Shown here in pieces: positions 33,406-44,488 of a stretch of DNA of 64,000 bases. Source of the DNA: Astrocystis sublimbata (Eukaryota > Ascomycota > Sordariomycetes > Xylariales > Xylariaceae). The translations under genes were made by a program, and so were the position numbers. Each line of letters opens with the position of its first letter. The first letter of the stretch is position 1. Under the pieces are notes generated by a model. It was not told where the DNA came from and made no database searches. It saw nothing but the letters and a program-made list of their open reading frames with translations. The stretch is taken from NCBI GenBank assembly GCA_022453515.1, contig JAJNNY010000017.1, forward strand, positions 640,792 to 704,791, written 5' to 3'.

Positions 33406-33956
33406 CCCCTGTTCAAGTTCGCTCCATTCTTCCCAACCTGGCCCATAAAGCTTGTAAAATGCTAACATTTGATTGTCTACCTAGTGATGGTCCCGGTTGT
33501 GGTACACGAGGCCCCTGGAGACTCGATAGCTTCTTGTAAACAAGCCTCTTCACCTCGAGAAGAGGTTTGACTACCATAAATATGTAGTGTGGCACATATA
33601 GCTTAGTAAATTACATCGACAAGCTTACTTGAGGCTGTTTGATGCTTTTTCTCAGGCGCTAGACAGCTACCGACTTTGCGCCAAAATGAAGCAAGATACA
33701 TAACTTGAAACTTTATTCTCTATCAAGGTCTATGGTCTTGATAAATGCCTACTTCTCTCTCGAAACAGGTTCACTCTGCAGCAAGTTCGGAGCAATTCCT
33801 TCCATGAGGCAGACATTAGAGCATCCGGAAATGAGGTGATAGAAAACCTCTTCTCTATTGACCGGGCAGTAAACCCTTGCACTTCATTTCCGTTCACAAT
33901 AAGTTAACTAATTACACCTTTTGATTGAAAATAGTAGATTTTTCTACAAGTACCCT
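33406..33956. other. intergenic region between convergent genes
   Basis: 550 bp between the stops of the A1-like gene and the SET gene. AT-rich, no coding signal, no repeat recognised. Confidence 0.45.
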
Positions 33957-35816
33957 TCACTCTTCCACTTTCCTCCTCTTCCCCCAAGTCCAATGGGCCC
34001 GCGGGTCTTCCGCCAGCACCCTCATAGCCCGCGCATCGCCCGACTCGGGCCCCTTCTCGAGACTCAACTCCTCCCCCGCCCGCAGCGCATATTCTTTCGA
34101 GCGCGCCTCGTCCCCGAAAAGCGCCGAGTTGAGCGCTGCGCGGGTATATGCTGAACCGAGATGGCCGTGCAGCCCTTCTTGCTCGTGGAGCGCCACGTAC
34201 TCGGCCCCGGTGTCGGCGTTCACCTTGACCTCTTTGAAATTGTTCAGGTCGGCTTTCAGTTGGTTTATACGATGGAGACGCTTGTCGGACTGTGATTAAA
34301 AAGATAAGTAAGTTAGGTCAGCTGAATGATCAAGGTACTTGTAGGTGAGGTGAAACAAGGTGAAGAGATTCTGATGCTTTGGTTGCAATTGTTGAGGCAT
34401 GGTAAACAACAAATAATAACAACGTATTAACACCTAGTCTTGGTAATAGAGAGCCCCTGAAACCCAGATTCGCGAGTAGGTACGGATTGTGAGGAAGCAA
34501 AGCAAACTCACTGCTGCCGTCTCGTTCTTGGGCAACCGACACAGCGCACACCCGCACTCGAAGCCCCAGGTGCGAATGCGCTCTTTCCGCTCTTTGGAAG
34601 GCAGGAAGACATCGATGTAGCTCACTGTGAGCTCTTCGCCTTGCTGTATGTTGCGAGACGCAACGGCGGTCATCGTTGCATTGGTGATGCGGTAATGGAC
34701 ACTATGACATTTCAATCAATCATTGACATCTTCGCACACCAGGCCATTTCTCTGTTCTTCTATCTTCCTCATTACTCAAATTGAAGGTCGGAAAAGTAAT
34801 AAGACTGATAAGACGGGAAAAGGGACCATGCTAATCACTATAGGTAGGAGACTCACTTTGGCCGACAATCGTGGTTCAACCTCGCCACGTCGGGATAGCA
34901 ACCTAGGTGCCCTCTCCCTGCCTCACCGGCGCCATGGACGAAGAACTGGAAGCTGTTCGTGTCGATCTTGTCATGTATGTTGCGGCCCATCTGCGCTAGG
35001 AAGGCATCTCTGCTGCTCTTGGGGAGTCGGGAGAGGGCGATTTCATACACTTTTTACAGCGCCCGCAAGATTAGCTACGATGGGTGTGGCCTATGATGGA
35101 TTATAGTAAATACGACTGACATGGCAGATCGACTTACTCATGTCCCTGACCCCAACCTCCAGTTCCGCCAGCGCATCCATCTGCGCGACCAGTGTCGGGT
35201 TCCTAACCATGAGGATCTCACCCTTACTTCAACAGCTGGAATTAGCCACTGGAATCTAGAGGAAATGAAATGTATAAATATCGAGAGTTTGCATGTGTCT
35301 CAGAGGTACAGGTTCTCCGGAGGGCAGTCTATACCCCTGAGACTTGCCTCAAATAATAAGTGACTCGGGAGTTGCATACGCAATCGAGCGATTCGAGAGG
35401 AGCCCAATGCCCTTCCCATGCATATGCTCTTCGAAAAATGGCGGATCCACGCCACTCTCCTCGTCCGTGTCGCAATCAAATGTGTACTCTCTTATGATGC
35501 GCGCATGCCGTGGGCTTGTGATAAGTGCGCTGCCTCCCGCCGGATTGGAGAACACACACGTATTGTTGACACAATTCTCTGGATCGCTCCATCCTGTCGA
35601 TGTTGGGGGAGTCGAAGGGGGCAGAATGAGTTTTCGAATGAAGTCTGGACTTGCGCATGCTGGTGGTCGCAAGTTTTGGAGACTCGGGCTCCAGGGACAG
35701 GTTTTCGGGAGTGGTGGTGGCGACCTTGTTGTCGTCGCCGCCGCCGCTACTGAGAAGATGCCGAGGGAGTGATAAAAGATGAAGGGTATGGAAACGAGCA
35801 TATTGAGGAAGGACAC
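33957..35816 (-). CDS. SET-domain protein (SMYD/SET5-like) with N-terminal signal-like segment
   Basis: Five exons on the minus strand, 35816-35380, 35226-35138, 35049-34857, 34701-34512 and 34289-33957, give 413 residues with closed phases. Intron donors are GTATGC, GTAAGT, GTGAGT and GTGAGT. SET motifs are in order: GKGIGLLSNRSIAKGEILM (about 130-150, joined across intron 1), LNHDCRPNVHYR (about 230-243, joined across intron 3), GEELTVSYID, and a post-SET Cys cluster (CGCALC). The C-terminal 100 residues are helical with a TPR-like look (EYVALHEQEGLHGHLGSAYTRAALNSALF). The predicted activity is S-adenosylmethionine-dependent lysine methylation; the target is unknown. Unusually, the first 28 residues (MSFLNMLVSIPFIFYHSLGIFSVAAAA) resemble a secretion signal. 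Confidence 0.9.
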
Positions 35817-36556
35817 AAGTACAATGGTATCCCTATATATGATATAACAGGAAAGACAGAACGGCGAGAAAGTGCTGGTGCTCTCCCGCGCTTCGTATGG
35901 AAAAGAACGAAGTTATGAGAGCAAAGGACAAGACTGACTATGCTGGCATTTGGAGACAAGGGCAACATGCTGTTGAACCGATTGAATTTTGATCTATGTG
36001 TCCAGATTCGAGATGATATCATTCGTTACCAAGCGTAAGGGAAACACTATACATTTTGCCTAAGATCTGGACCCAGTCCAGTCGACCCAGCACGGTGCAA
36101 CGGCGGCGACGATTCCGCCTATCTTCAAGGTCTTATACTCCCGATTTGGTATAGCAAAAAGCGAAATACATGATTGATATGCTGAAGCACATGGCACAAG
36201 AAGACGCTAGCTCTTCCTTACTTTGCCTTTTCATATGATAGATTTGACTTGAGACTGTTATGATCATGCATGGTCAGAGGATGATTGGTATCATACGGGC
36301 GAAGTGCAGCCAATGAAATGCTTTTTGATAGTCAAATGCGAGCATATAGACGTACAACCAACGCATTGTAGACTTTTGTCTTATTTACAACAGTCCATAT
36401 CTATACTAGGTAAGCTACTACATATATCAATATATAACGGCCACGTTGGGCCAATCCAATCGCTATACAATGTTGTGCCACAGCTCTCATGAATGCCAAG
36501 AACAAGCGTCCTATGATAGTCAACTCAAGTGCCTAAGTTAGGGTGTGATTGACTGC
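35817..36556. other. intergenic region, SET promoter and BZZ1 3' end
   Basis: 740 bp between the start of the SET gene and the stop of BZZ1, both on the minus strand. AT-rich with no gene or repeat recognised. Confidence 0.45.
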
Positions 36557-38966
36557 TCAAGCAACCTGAACGTAGCTCGCCGGCACGCTTCTCGTTGAGC
36601 CGCCCTTCTCTACCTCGACCCAGCCGTCCCCCGGATCCTCTTTAATGAGCACGAAGCGCTCCCCTTCAGTCATGCTGTGTTCCGTCTCACTCTGTGCCGA
36701 ATACTCGTACAGCGCGATTACGTATCTAAGCACCTTTGCCCCACGCCGAGGCGCAACGGCCGGTCCCTTCTTCTTGACTACCGGCGCTGATGCACCAATG
36801 GATGAGCCAGAGTTAGAGTAGGTAGATTCGGGACGAGTTTGGGACGACCCTGTGTCCTGAGGTGCGATGGGCGACGCGCTGATTTCGAGGTAAGTTCCAG
36901 GTACGAGCCCTTCCTTGTATCCTGCGCGGACCTTGACCCAGCCAGATCCATCTATAAGTGTGAGTCAGCACATATCGCGCATGTAGAGTCGGGCCCTAAA
37001 CATACCATCTGGATCTACAATGGTCACATCCTGGCCCGCAGACACGCTGAGCTCGCCGTCCCCGCCCGCCTCAAAACCATAGAGCACCTTGCCTCTCTGT
37101 TCAGTCGGTTTGGAAGCGAAAGAGCCGTTCACCGAGCTGCCTGGAAGCTCACTGATATAGGCAGTTGGGGGCGGTGCAACCAGCCTGGGTTTCCTAGCGG
37201 TAGGCCTGGGAGCACTTGGGAGCTCAGGGGGGGTGGCGGCGTCTTCGGAAGCGCGTGGATTCGCCGCCTGCCCGCTAATGGACCGATGGGCGCTGGCTGC
37301 GTACCCTGAACTCAACGAGTTCATCGTGTTGGACCGAGTCAGATCGGGCAACTCGGCAACATGATCGGGGGTGGCAGTAGCGGGTGTGAGTAGTGTTCCC
37401 GTGGAAGCTTGACGTTCCACTTTCATCTTCTTGCGCTCCTCTTTCGACAGTTCCCCAGGACATTCGGCTGGGACTTTCATCTCGCATTTGCTGTGGCAGG
37501 TATAGCCACAATCTCTACAGTCGAAGCCCTTTGCGGACAAGCCCCATATCCGCTCACCGCACAGATCGCAGTTGGTCGGGATCTTAAAGGTCTGGCCTTT
37601 AAAGTTGTGATTCTTGGCGCCCAATGTGACGTCTCCAACCATGGACGTTATGGTGGACGTCTCAACTTCGGCGGTCAAGCGCTTCCGGTCAACCTGGTGC
37701 AGATCTTCTTGCAGGGCAAAGAGATGGTTGACGACGACAACCTCGTCCTTCTGTTCGGTTCCATCGCGAACCCTCTGCTTCAACCGCTTTACCGACTCAA
37801 CTTCCCTCCTTTTCGTGTCGACCTCTCTCCTCAGGTCTCCCAATTGACTCTTTGATTTATTGAGAACGTTGCGCAGGAAGATCTTGGCTGGCTCGTCCGT
37901 CACCATAGCATCATCGTCGTGCCAGACGGGGCTGGGCTCGAACATCTTGTCGGGAGGCTCATTGAAGCCGCCCATGTTGTGGCGTATATACATCATGGAG
38001 TCTAGGTGTGGCTGGTTGCGAGAAATCTCCTGGGACAGATGGTCGACCATGGTGTTGCACTGGGTCAGCATCTTGGACTCGAGGGTGGCGGCCATGGTCC
38101 ATATCGAGTTGAGCTTCATGGTCTTGAACTCGGACAGGTCCTGCAGACTGTCCATGACCTCGGGGATGAACTCGTGGTAGTATTTCTCCTTCTGCTTGTT
38201 GGTGACGTTGATGGCGATGAGGTAGGTGTTCTTCATGTTGTTCATCTCATGGAGCTGCTGCTGGTAGTTGCTCTGGGCCTTGGCCTTGTCGAAGGAGCTC
38301 TCGGACTTCTTGCGGCGGCTCTCGACCTCCTGGCAGACGGTGTCGTACTTGCCCTTGACCTTGCGCAGGTCGTTGTAGGACGAGTCCCTCTCGGCCTCGA
38401 GCTTGGCGGCGTACTCGGCGTGGCGCTTGCGCAGGTCCTCGAACTTGGTGGCGTAGTATTTGATGGGGTCGGCGACCTTGTGTATCAGGTCGTTGCCGTA
38501 GCGCTCGTGCTCGTCGGCTCGCGCCTCGAGGGTGGTGAGATGGGTGTTCCATATGGTCAGGGAGGCGCTCTCGAGCGAGCCGGGGGTCATGGTGGGTGTG
38601 TCGCCGACACTCAGGCTCGTCGACTTCTTGGTCTTCTTCTCGAAATACTTCTTGGCAAGGGCGTTGAGCCTGGCGCTGTGCTCCTTCTCGAGGACGCTGC
38701 GTTCTCGGTAGAAGTTCTGGATGTCGTCGAGCCAGGCGATGCCGTTGGCGACCCAGACGTTGGCGGGTTTCAGGCCATCCTAGAGCGCGAGAGGTTACGT
38801 GTCAGTGGTCGGCCACGATGCGCATCTGCTCTCCTCCTCCTCCTCCTCCCCACGATGGCATGAGGGCATGGGGACATGGGGACATGGGGACATCGGGCGC
38901 GGCCAGGCGGCGACTGCTCACCTTCAGCTCGGCACCAAAAGTGGGTGCCACGTCCACCTCAGCCAT
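36557..38966 (-). CDS. BZZ1: F-BAR, C1 and double SH3 actin-patch protein Bzz1
   Basis: Three exons on the minus strand, 38966-38922, 38779-37006 and 36951-36557, give 737 residues. Exon 1 encodes only 15 residues (MAEVDVAPTFGAELK); the next exon continues DGLKPANVWVANGIAW. An F-BAR/FCH coiled-coil domain spans about 8-270 and a second coiled coil about 290-390. The C1 zinc-finger (about 405-455) has all ligands visible (HNFKGQTFKIPTNCDLC, CRDCGYTCHSKC, VPAEC). SH3-1 (about 577-632) crosses intron 2 and SH3-2 (about 682-737) closes the protein. It is known as an activator of Las17/WASP-driven actin polymerisation at endocytic sites. Intron 1 (142 nt) contains a short tandem repeat. It is divergent with DBP5 across 1.8 kb. 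Confidence 0.96.
38857..38894. repeat. (GGGGACAT)n tandem repeat in BZZ1 intron 1
   Basis: About four copies of an 8-bp GGGGACAT-type unit, within the first intron of BZZ1. The short, near-perfect array should be length-polymorphic between strains. Confidence 0.85.
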
Positions 38967-39087
38967 GCCGGAGGCAACAGGAGCAACGACAACCTTGCTT
39001 GCACGGTATGGGCGAGGGACGAGGTATTATTGACGATGCAGGACGGCGGAACAAAAGCGCTGAGGTTGCGCGCGTGGGCGGAGGGGC

Positions 39088-39118
39088 GGGTGTGGGTGTG
39101 GGTGTGGGTGTGGGTGGT
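39088..39118. repeat. (GTGTGG)n tandem repeat
   Basis: Four to five copies of a hexanucleotide (GGTGTG phase) about 125 bp upstream of the BZZ1 start. Simple-sequence repeat in a leader or promoter. Confidence 0.8.
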
Positions 39119-39790
39119 GGGATGCTCGTGCAGGACTGGCCTCAAACTGCAAGGCCATGCTACAGAGAAGCTTGGAAGGAAGGCGAAGCAATCGTGAGTA
39201 TGACTAGGTGCAGTGGGTTGGCGTGGCGTCGTCGCTGACCGGAGATCAATCAAGGGATGATGTGTGTGTCATGGTGTGCTGCTTTGGTAGAACGGAATCA
39301 TTAATACGAGCGAAGTCTACGAGGCAAGTAATTAAGTAATTACACAGCCTCGACTTGGAACCCGCCCGGATGCCCACCCACCTGCGCAGGACCTGGGCAC
39401 CAACAGAAGTGTTGCAGCTCCTCGGGAGTGTTCAAGGTCCTGGACCAAATGGGAAGAATTACCTAGGTGCCCAGCCCAGCAACCACACCCTAGCCCGCGT
39501 GACAAGGGGGTAGGAAGGGGGCTGGGCTAGGGCCAGGCTCGCCAGGCAGTCAGCGGACAGGGGCATGCAATGCATGTACTCCCAGCTGGGTAGGTACTTC
39601 ATTCAGCTCCGCCAAAGTGCCAGCAACGCGGGGTTGTCGCTGTTCCCAGGTAGGTATTTGTTGAGGGCGTGTACTTATCTGCCAGGGGACAAAGAACGCT
39701 GCTAACCTGCAGCTTGCAGCTTGAGGTCCACTTCCCAATGTACAGTACAAACGGGACGCCGATTAAGAATTAATACTGTGCATGCATGCA

Positions 39791-39816
39791 TACCTACCTA
39801 GGTGCCTAGGTAGGTA
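39791..39816. repeat. perfect inverted repeat, 12-bp arms, 2-bp spacer
   Basis: The left arm TACCTACCTAGG (39791-39802) and the right arm CCTAGGTAGGTA (39805-39816) are exact reverse complements separated by TG. It is the longest perfect member of the TAGG/CCTA motif family seen across the window's intergenic DNA. Confidence 0.9.
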
Positions 39817-40753
39817 CCTACTTGCGTGTTTCCAGCCTAGTGCTTGCAGGTTGCAACTTGGAAGCAACCTTCTTCCAAATCCATGGAACCTGCATGTTGA
39901 GCATGCCCTCCGTCGCCTGCACCTGCAAGTATCCTTCTTATAAACAATGTCTGAAGCATAATGTCGTCAAACAACTACAACAATCCATTATGTGATCAGC
40001 CTGCCTCAATGTAGCAGGAACACAAGCACCCAGAAACCTAACACTAGTATGAGAACAACTTTCGTCCCACCCGAGCCAGCTAGGGGCTGCCCGCCGCCGG
40101 AGCTGGCGCTTTCACTCCCTTCCGTGCTACGACTGCGAAACTCGTCCACAAGCCCTCGGTAGTCTCTTGGGTAGGTGCGCTTTGGCAGCTCACGCCCGCA
40201 GGGGCAATCGCATTGGCATCCCAACTGCACCCCGGCTGGGTAGGTGGAGGTGGGTACCTGCCGGAGACACCTACCTACCTAGGGGGCTAGGTACCCCAAT
40301 CACACTTGTTGTTGCCCCTCCATTTCTCACATGGCTGCCAAGGCTGCCTATCAAAGAGCGCCTAGCAACCCCACTAAAATCTCCGAAGCTGCCCGCCTCA
40401 TCGTCTGTGTTACTTGTTACCTACTGCACTCTAGTAGCTTCGAGCTCTACCTCCCGTCTCGTCAGACACCTCGCAACTCACTGCGCAGCCCATTAAGCTT
40501 GCCCAAACAAACATAGCATCAGCGTCACCTGCTTGCGTACGTGTACGTATTCCTTCCAAAGTCCCCCAAATTCTCAGATTTGGCTCAAGCATCTCGTTCT
40601 CACAGCGAAATCAATCATCACAGGCTCACAGCCACAGCAACCTATCCTCCCCGCCCCACCGCGGCCTGCCGCTACGCCTCGAGATAGACGACGTTTCCTC
40701 CATTGTATACTCCTGTACTGCGCGACATCCCTACGCCCAAACGCAGTATCGCC

Positions 40754-42295
40754 ATGGCCGAACAACCTGTCTCGCCCCCAGCGGACGCCCCGGCCGATGG
40801 CGCCGCGCCCGCCACCAATCTTCAGGAGAACAGCTTCGATGTCGAGGTCGAGCTCAGTGATCTCCAGAAAGACAATGAGCACCCCCTGGGATCTGCTGCC
40901 ACCTTCCAAGAGCTTGGCCTGTCAGTCGCATCCTGACATGCCCCTTCTCGTCGTCCCCATCGCTGACTTCCGATTCGTAGGCCGAGCGAGGTGCTCGAGG
41001 GTCTGAACGCCCTGAAGTTCCTCAAGCCATCCAAAGTGCAGGAGAAGGCTCTGCCTCTCATGCTTGCAGACCCTCCGCGGAACATGATTGCGCAATCCCA
41101 GTCAGGAACGGGAAAGACTGCCGCGTTCGTCACCACCGTTCTCTCGAGAGTCGACTTCAGCCAGCCTACAACCCCGCAGGCCCTCCTTCTCGCCCCCAGT
41201 CGTGAGCTGGCTCGTCAGATCCAGGCCGTCATCACCACCATCGGCCAATTCATACCCAACTTGGGAGTCGCGGCTGCTATTCCCGGCTCGATCCCGCGAG
41301 GCTCTGCCATCGAACAAGCCATTGTTGTTGGCACACCCGGCACTGTCATGGATCTGATCCGCCGCCGTGCCTTCAACCCCAGTGCTTTGAAGCTTCTCGT
41401 TATTGACGAGGCCGACAATATGCTGGATCAGCAAGGCCTCGGCGACCAATGCTCCAGAGTCAAGGGGTCCGTCTTCGAAACACCACACCATTGATTGATC
41501 TCGCACTGATACGTCATAATAGCATGCTCCCCAAGACTATACAGATCCTCCTGTTCTCTGCCACCTTCCCCGACAAGGTCATGAAATATGCAACTATATT
41601 TGCTCCTAGTGCGAACATAATCAAGTTGAAAGTTCAAGAACTTACGGTCAAGGGCATTTCTCAGATGTACATGGACTGCCCTGGGGAGTCTGACAAGTAC
41701 GACATCCTATGCAAGCTTTATGGCTTGATGAACATCGGCTCTTCCATCATATTTGTCAAGGTATGTGGAAATGCCACGTTGAGTCAACGGCTCCGAGCTG
41801 ACTCTTTAGACTCGCGAAAGCGCAAGCCGAATTCAAGAGAGAATGAATAAGGATGGCCATAAGGTGTCGGTCTTGCACGGGGCGTACGAGGGTAATGAAC
41901 GAGACTCCCTGCTCGATGACTTCCGAACTGGCAAATCCAAAGTTCTCATCACCACCAATGTCCTCGCTCGGGGTATCGATGTGTCTACAGTCTCCATGGT
42001 TATTAACTACGACATTCCGATGAAGGGCATGGGTGATTCGACTCATGACACGGAAACGTATCTACACCGAATCGGACGAACCGGTCGCTTCGGCCGCGTA
42101 GGTGTGAGCATCACATTCATCTCGGACAAGAAGAGCTTCAATTTTTTGCAAGCTATCGCGGGGGATCTTCACATCGACTTGGTCGCGTTGAGCCCTGACG
42201 ATTGGGACGAGACAGAGAAGCAGGTCCAAAGAGTCATCAAGTCCAGCCGAGCACAGGCTGGCTTCGTTCCCAGCGCCACAGGAGGGCAGGAATGA
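40754..42295 (+). CDS. DBP5: DEAD-box RNA helicase Dbp5 (nuclear mRNA export)
   Basis: Four exons, 40754-40920, 40981-41466, 41523-41760 and 41810-42295, give 458 residues. It acts at the cytoplasmic face of the nuclear pore, where the family strips export factors from mRNA using Gle1/IP6-stimulated ATP hydrolysis. Motifs in order: Q-motif region [13 protein letters not shown], motif I SGTGKT (about 96-101), Ia APSRELARQ, motif II DEAD (about 197-200), motif [26 protein letters not shown], and motif [12 protein letters not shown]. The [18 protein letters not shown] insert is characteristic of Dbp5 orthologues. Introns are 60, 56 and 49 nt. At the exon 2/3 join the sequence gives RVKGMLPK, using a weaker GTCCGT donor. 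The first 40 residues are acidic and disordered. Confidence 0.96.
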
Positions 42296-44488
42296 TGATT
42301 GCACAATAATGCGGACAGCCACGGGGGTGAAAATTAGTCTTGGGGTCCTAGTTGGTCGATTTGCAGAAAAGTTGCAGAAAAGAACACGTCACGCCAAGAT
42401 TTTATGAAGAAATGAATGTAATGGAGATTACACACATAAGCAGAAAGAAAGGAGGCGTTGCTGAACTCATCAACAATGTCTGGCTAATCTGAGAGGGGAT
42501 TCTGCTCACCGCATTCCGATGCGAGCCATTTCTAGATACCAAAAGAACGACGCGAGGATGCTGCAGGGATGCTGCAGGGAGATGGATTTGTTGCGACAGA
42601 ATGACATCTAGTACTCGCTAGTCCCGTTGCCAATGAAAAGCCATCGGATCATTGCTTCGCTCGTGTACGCAAGGGGACTAGGATGTTCCCAAAGCCTAGT
42701 ACTAGATTCTGCAAGAAAAGGCATAAGTGGGATCGAATTTTCAAGCTGAGGAGGTGGTTTGCTCATTGCAGCATACACGCTTCGACGATGTCTACGTGAG
42801 TGAGCCTATTTCAAGCGACTATAAAGCCGGTAAAGGCGATGCATGTCGACAAGCGAGTGAAGTCGAGGCAAGCACCGCGCCTCGCCTGGGCCCAAGGCTG
42901 TTATGTGTTATGCATCGATCGCTGTGTACTGGCTCTCAACTACATACGCATAATGTAGGCACGTCTATATGTAAGTTGCATGCCATAGACGGGCTATGCA
43001 GCAGCCAAGTGAGGAATACAATCAGCCCGTGGGCTCGATGGAACACCTCGTCTAGATCAAGGCGAAGGGGCTTATAAAAAGGTGAGCACGGTTGCAATTC
43101 GGGGCGGTAACAGTAGGTACCTAGGTAGGCGAGTAGGTAGCATCAGTGTCATTCATGATGCGGATCGCCATGGTGGGATTGGATAGGCGAGATAGGTGAA
43201 CTCCTGCCTGTGGGGTCGGCATGCACTCGGCTAGTGGTCGTTTTGGCGCCAGACCTGCGAGCCTGGCCGAATCGAAACGCGAAACCCCCGGTGCAACTGC
43301 AGTAAGCCCCCACCGAAACACCTATGGATGACGCTGTTAGGCGCGCGCAAATCGAACGTGCAGGAAACGTGGGACGTGCCGAGCGCGGTACGTACCCAGG
43401 CACTCAAGCTCCTACAGCACTTACAGCACTTACATGGAACGCAGCGCAGCAGAGATGCGCCATCTCACGACTCAACACCACCACACAGCCCTCGACAGCC
43501 GAGAGCCTACCGATTGCAACCCTTTCAACTGAACCCTGCACCTAGGTATACTGTGGGCTACCTCGGCTACTTACCAGTATATGCTAGATTTCTACAGCGG
43601 CAGCATCTATAATTGGCTTTGCATAAGCAGTCTTTACAGGGACCGGGAGTTATTGAGCGAGCGAGTTGTTTGAACTGCCAGCTGCAGTCGAGAAAACATC
43701 GAGCCAATGAAATTGGAACCTCGCCATGAACCGTCCTCTATTGGGAAAGCATTAAACCAAGGTACCCACGCCCCCAGGCACTCGGCACTCCAGGTATCGT
43801 CGCCCGCCGAGATGCAAAGCCCCCACCCGGTCGCTTGTCGGCAGTCGACTGGTCCCCCGTGGCGGCCACCGGTCGTGGTCCATGTCGTGGTCGTTGTTCT
43901 CTCTCGCGTCCATTGACCAATCTCGACGAGGTGATGGGTACAGACATCCACGTAGTCGCGATGCGTCCTGTAGGCGCCGGTCCCAGGAGGTGGCCATCGA
44001 GGAGCCAGCCGTCTCCTAAATGGCTTGCATTGCCCCAATCTGCAACGGCATCTCTTTCCTCACAGTTTTGCCTTGCCTCACTACCCTCACTTGTTTCCTA
44101 GCCTTGTCTCTTTCGTTTTTTTTCTTTCTTTCCGAGCCCCTCTCTGTATTATACTAGGTAATTTCGAGCAATTTCCAACTGGGCTGTGCTGGAGTGTCGA
44201 TGAGATGCTGGCCGTCTCTATTCGGATTTTCTCAACTTCATAGGTTAGTCATCTCCATCTCCTTGCGCCTCATATATCCGGGTCGACTCAGTGACCAATG
44301 CCTGAAACATATTGGATCCTCCTGCTGCCCGCGATATGTGCCTTCTCGACATCCCACAGTCGAGACACAGAATCCGTAGTTACTGGAGGGGCCCTGTGCT
44401 GCGCCTCAAGAGACCGACCTGAAAGCAGCCGATCTTATCGTCAAGGGCCCTCTTATGCTGACCTCACTTGAAGACATTTCCTTTTAGG
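42296..44488. other. large intergenic region
   Basis: 2.2 kb between two plus-strand genes. No gene supported; frames at 43328-43612 and 43835-44101 are low-information. Features seen: a tandem duplication of a GGATGCTGCA-type unit near 42557-42578, a GTAGGTACCTAGGTAGG island at 43114-43139, a 15-bp TTACAGCACTTACA-type duplication near 43417-43435, and a T/C-rich tract at 44105-44135 that probably lies in the promoter of the CFEM gene. Confidence 0.45.

Larger units (their letters stand above)
38967..40753. other. divergent BZZ1/DBP5 promoter region with TAGG palindromes
   Basis: 1.8 kb. It holds a GGTGTG repeat at about 39088-39118 in the BZZ1 leader, CAGGTAGGT motifs at 39650, a perfect hairpin at 39791-39816, CCTACCTA clusters at 40226 and 40269-40292, and a C-rich region (40540-40745) before DBP5. 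A minus-strand frame at 40006-40230 has a GPI-signal-like end but no supported start. No gene is called. Confidence 0.5.

Noticed and set aside
38006..38863. 285-codon plus-strand frame opposite BZZ1
   Set aside because: It is the antisense shadow of the coiled-coil exon (Leu/Val/Gly-rich from reverse complement of Lys/Glu codons); no family and no splice or start support.
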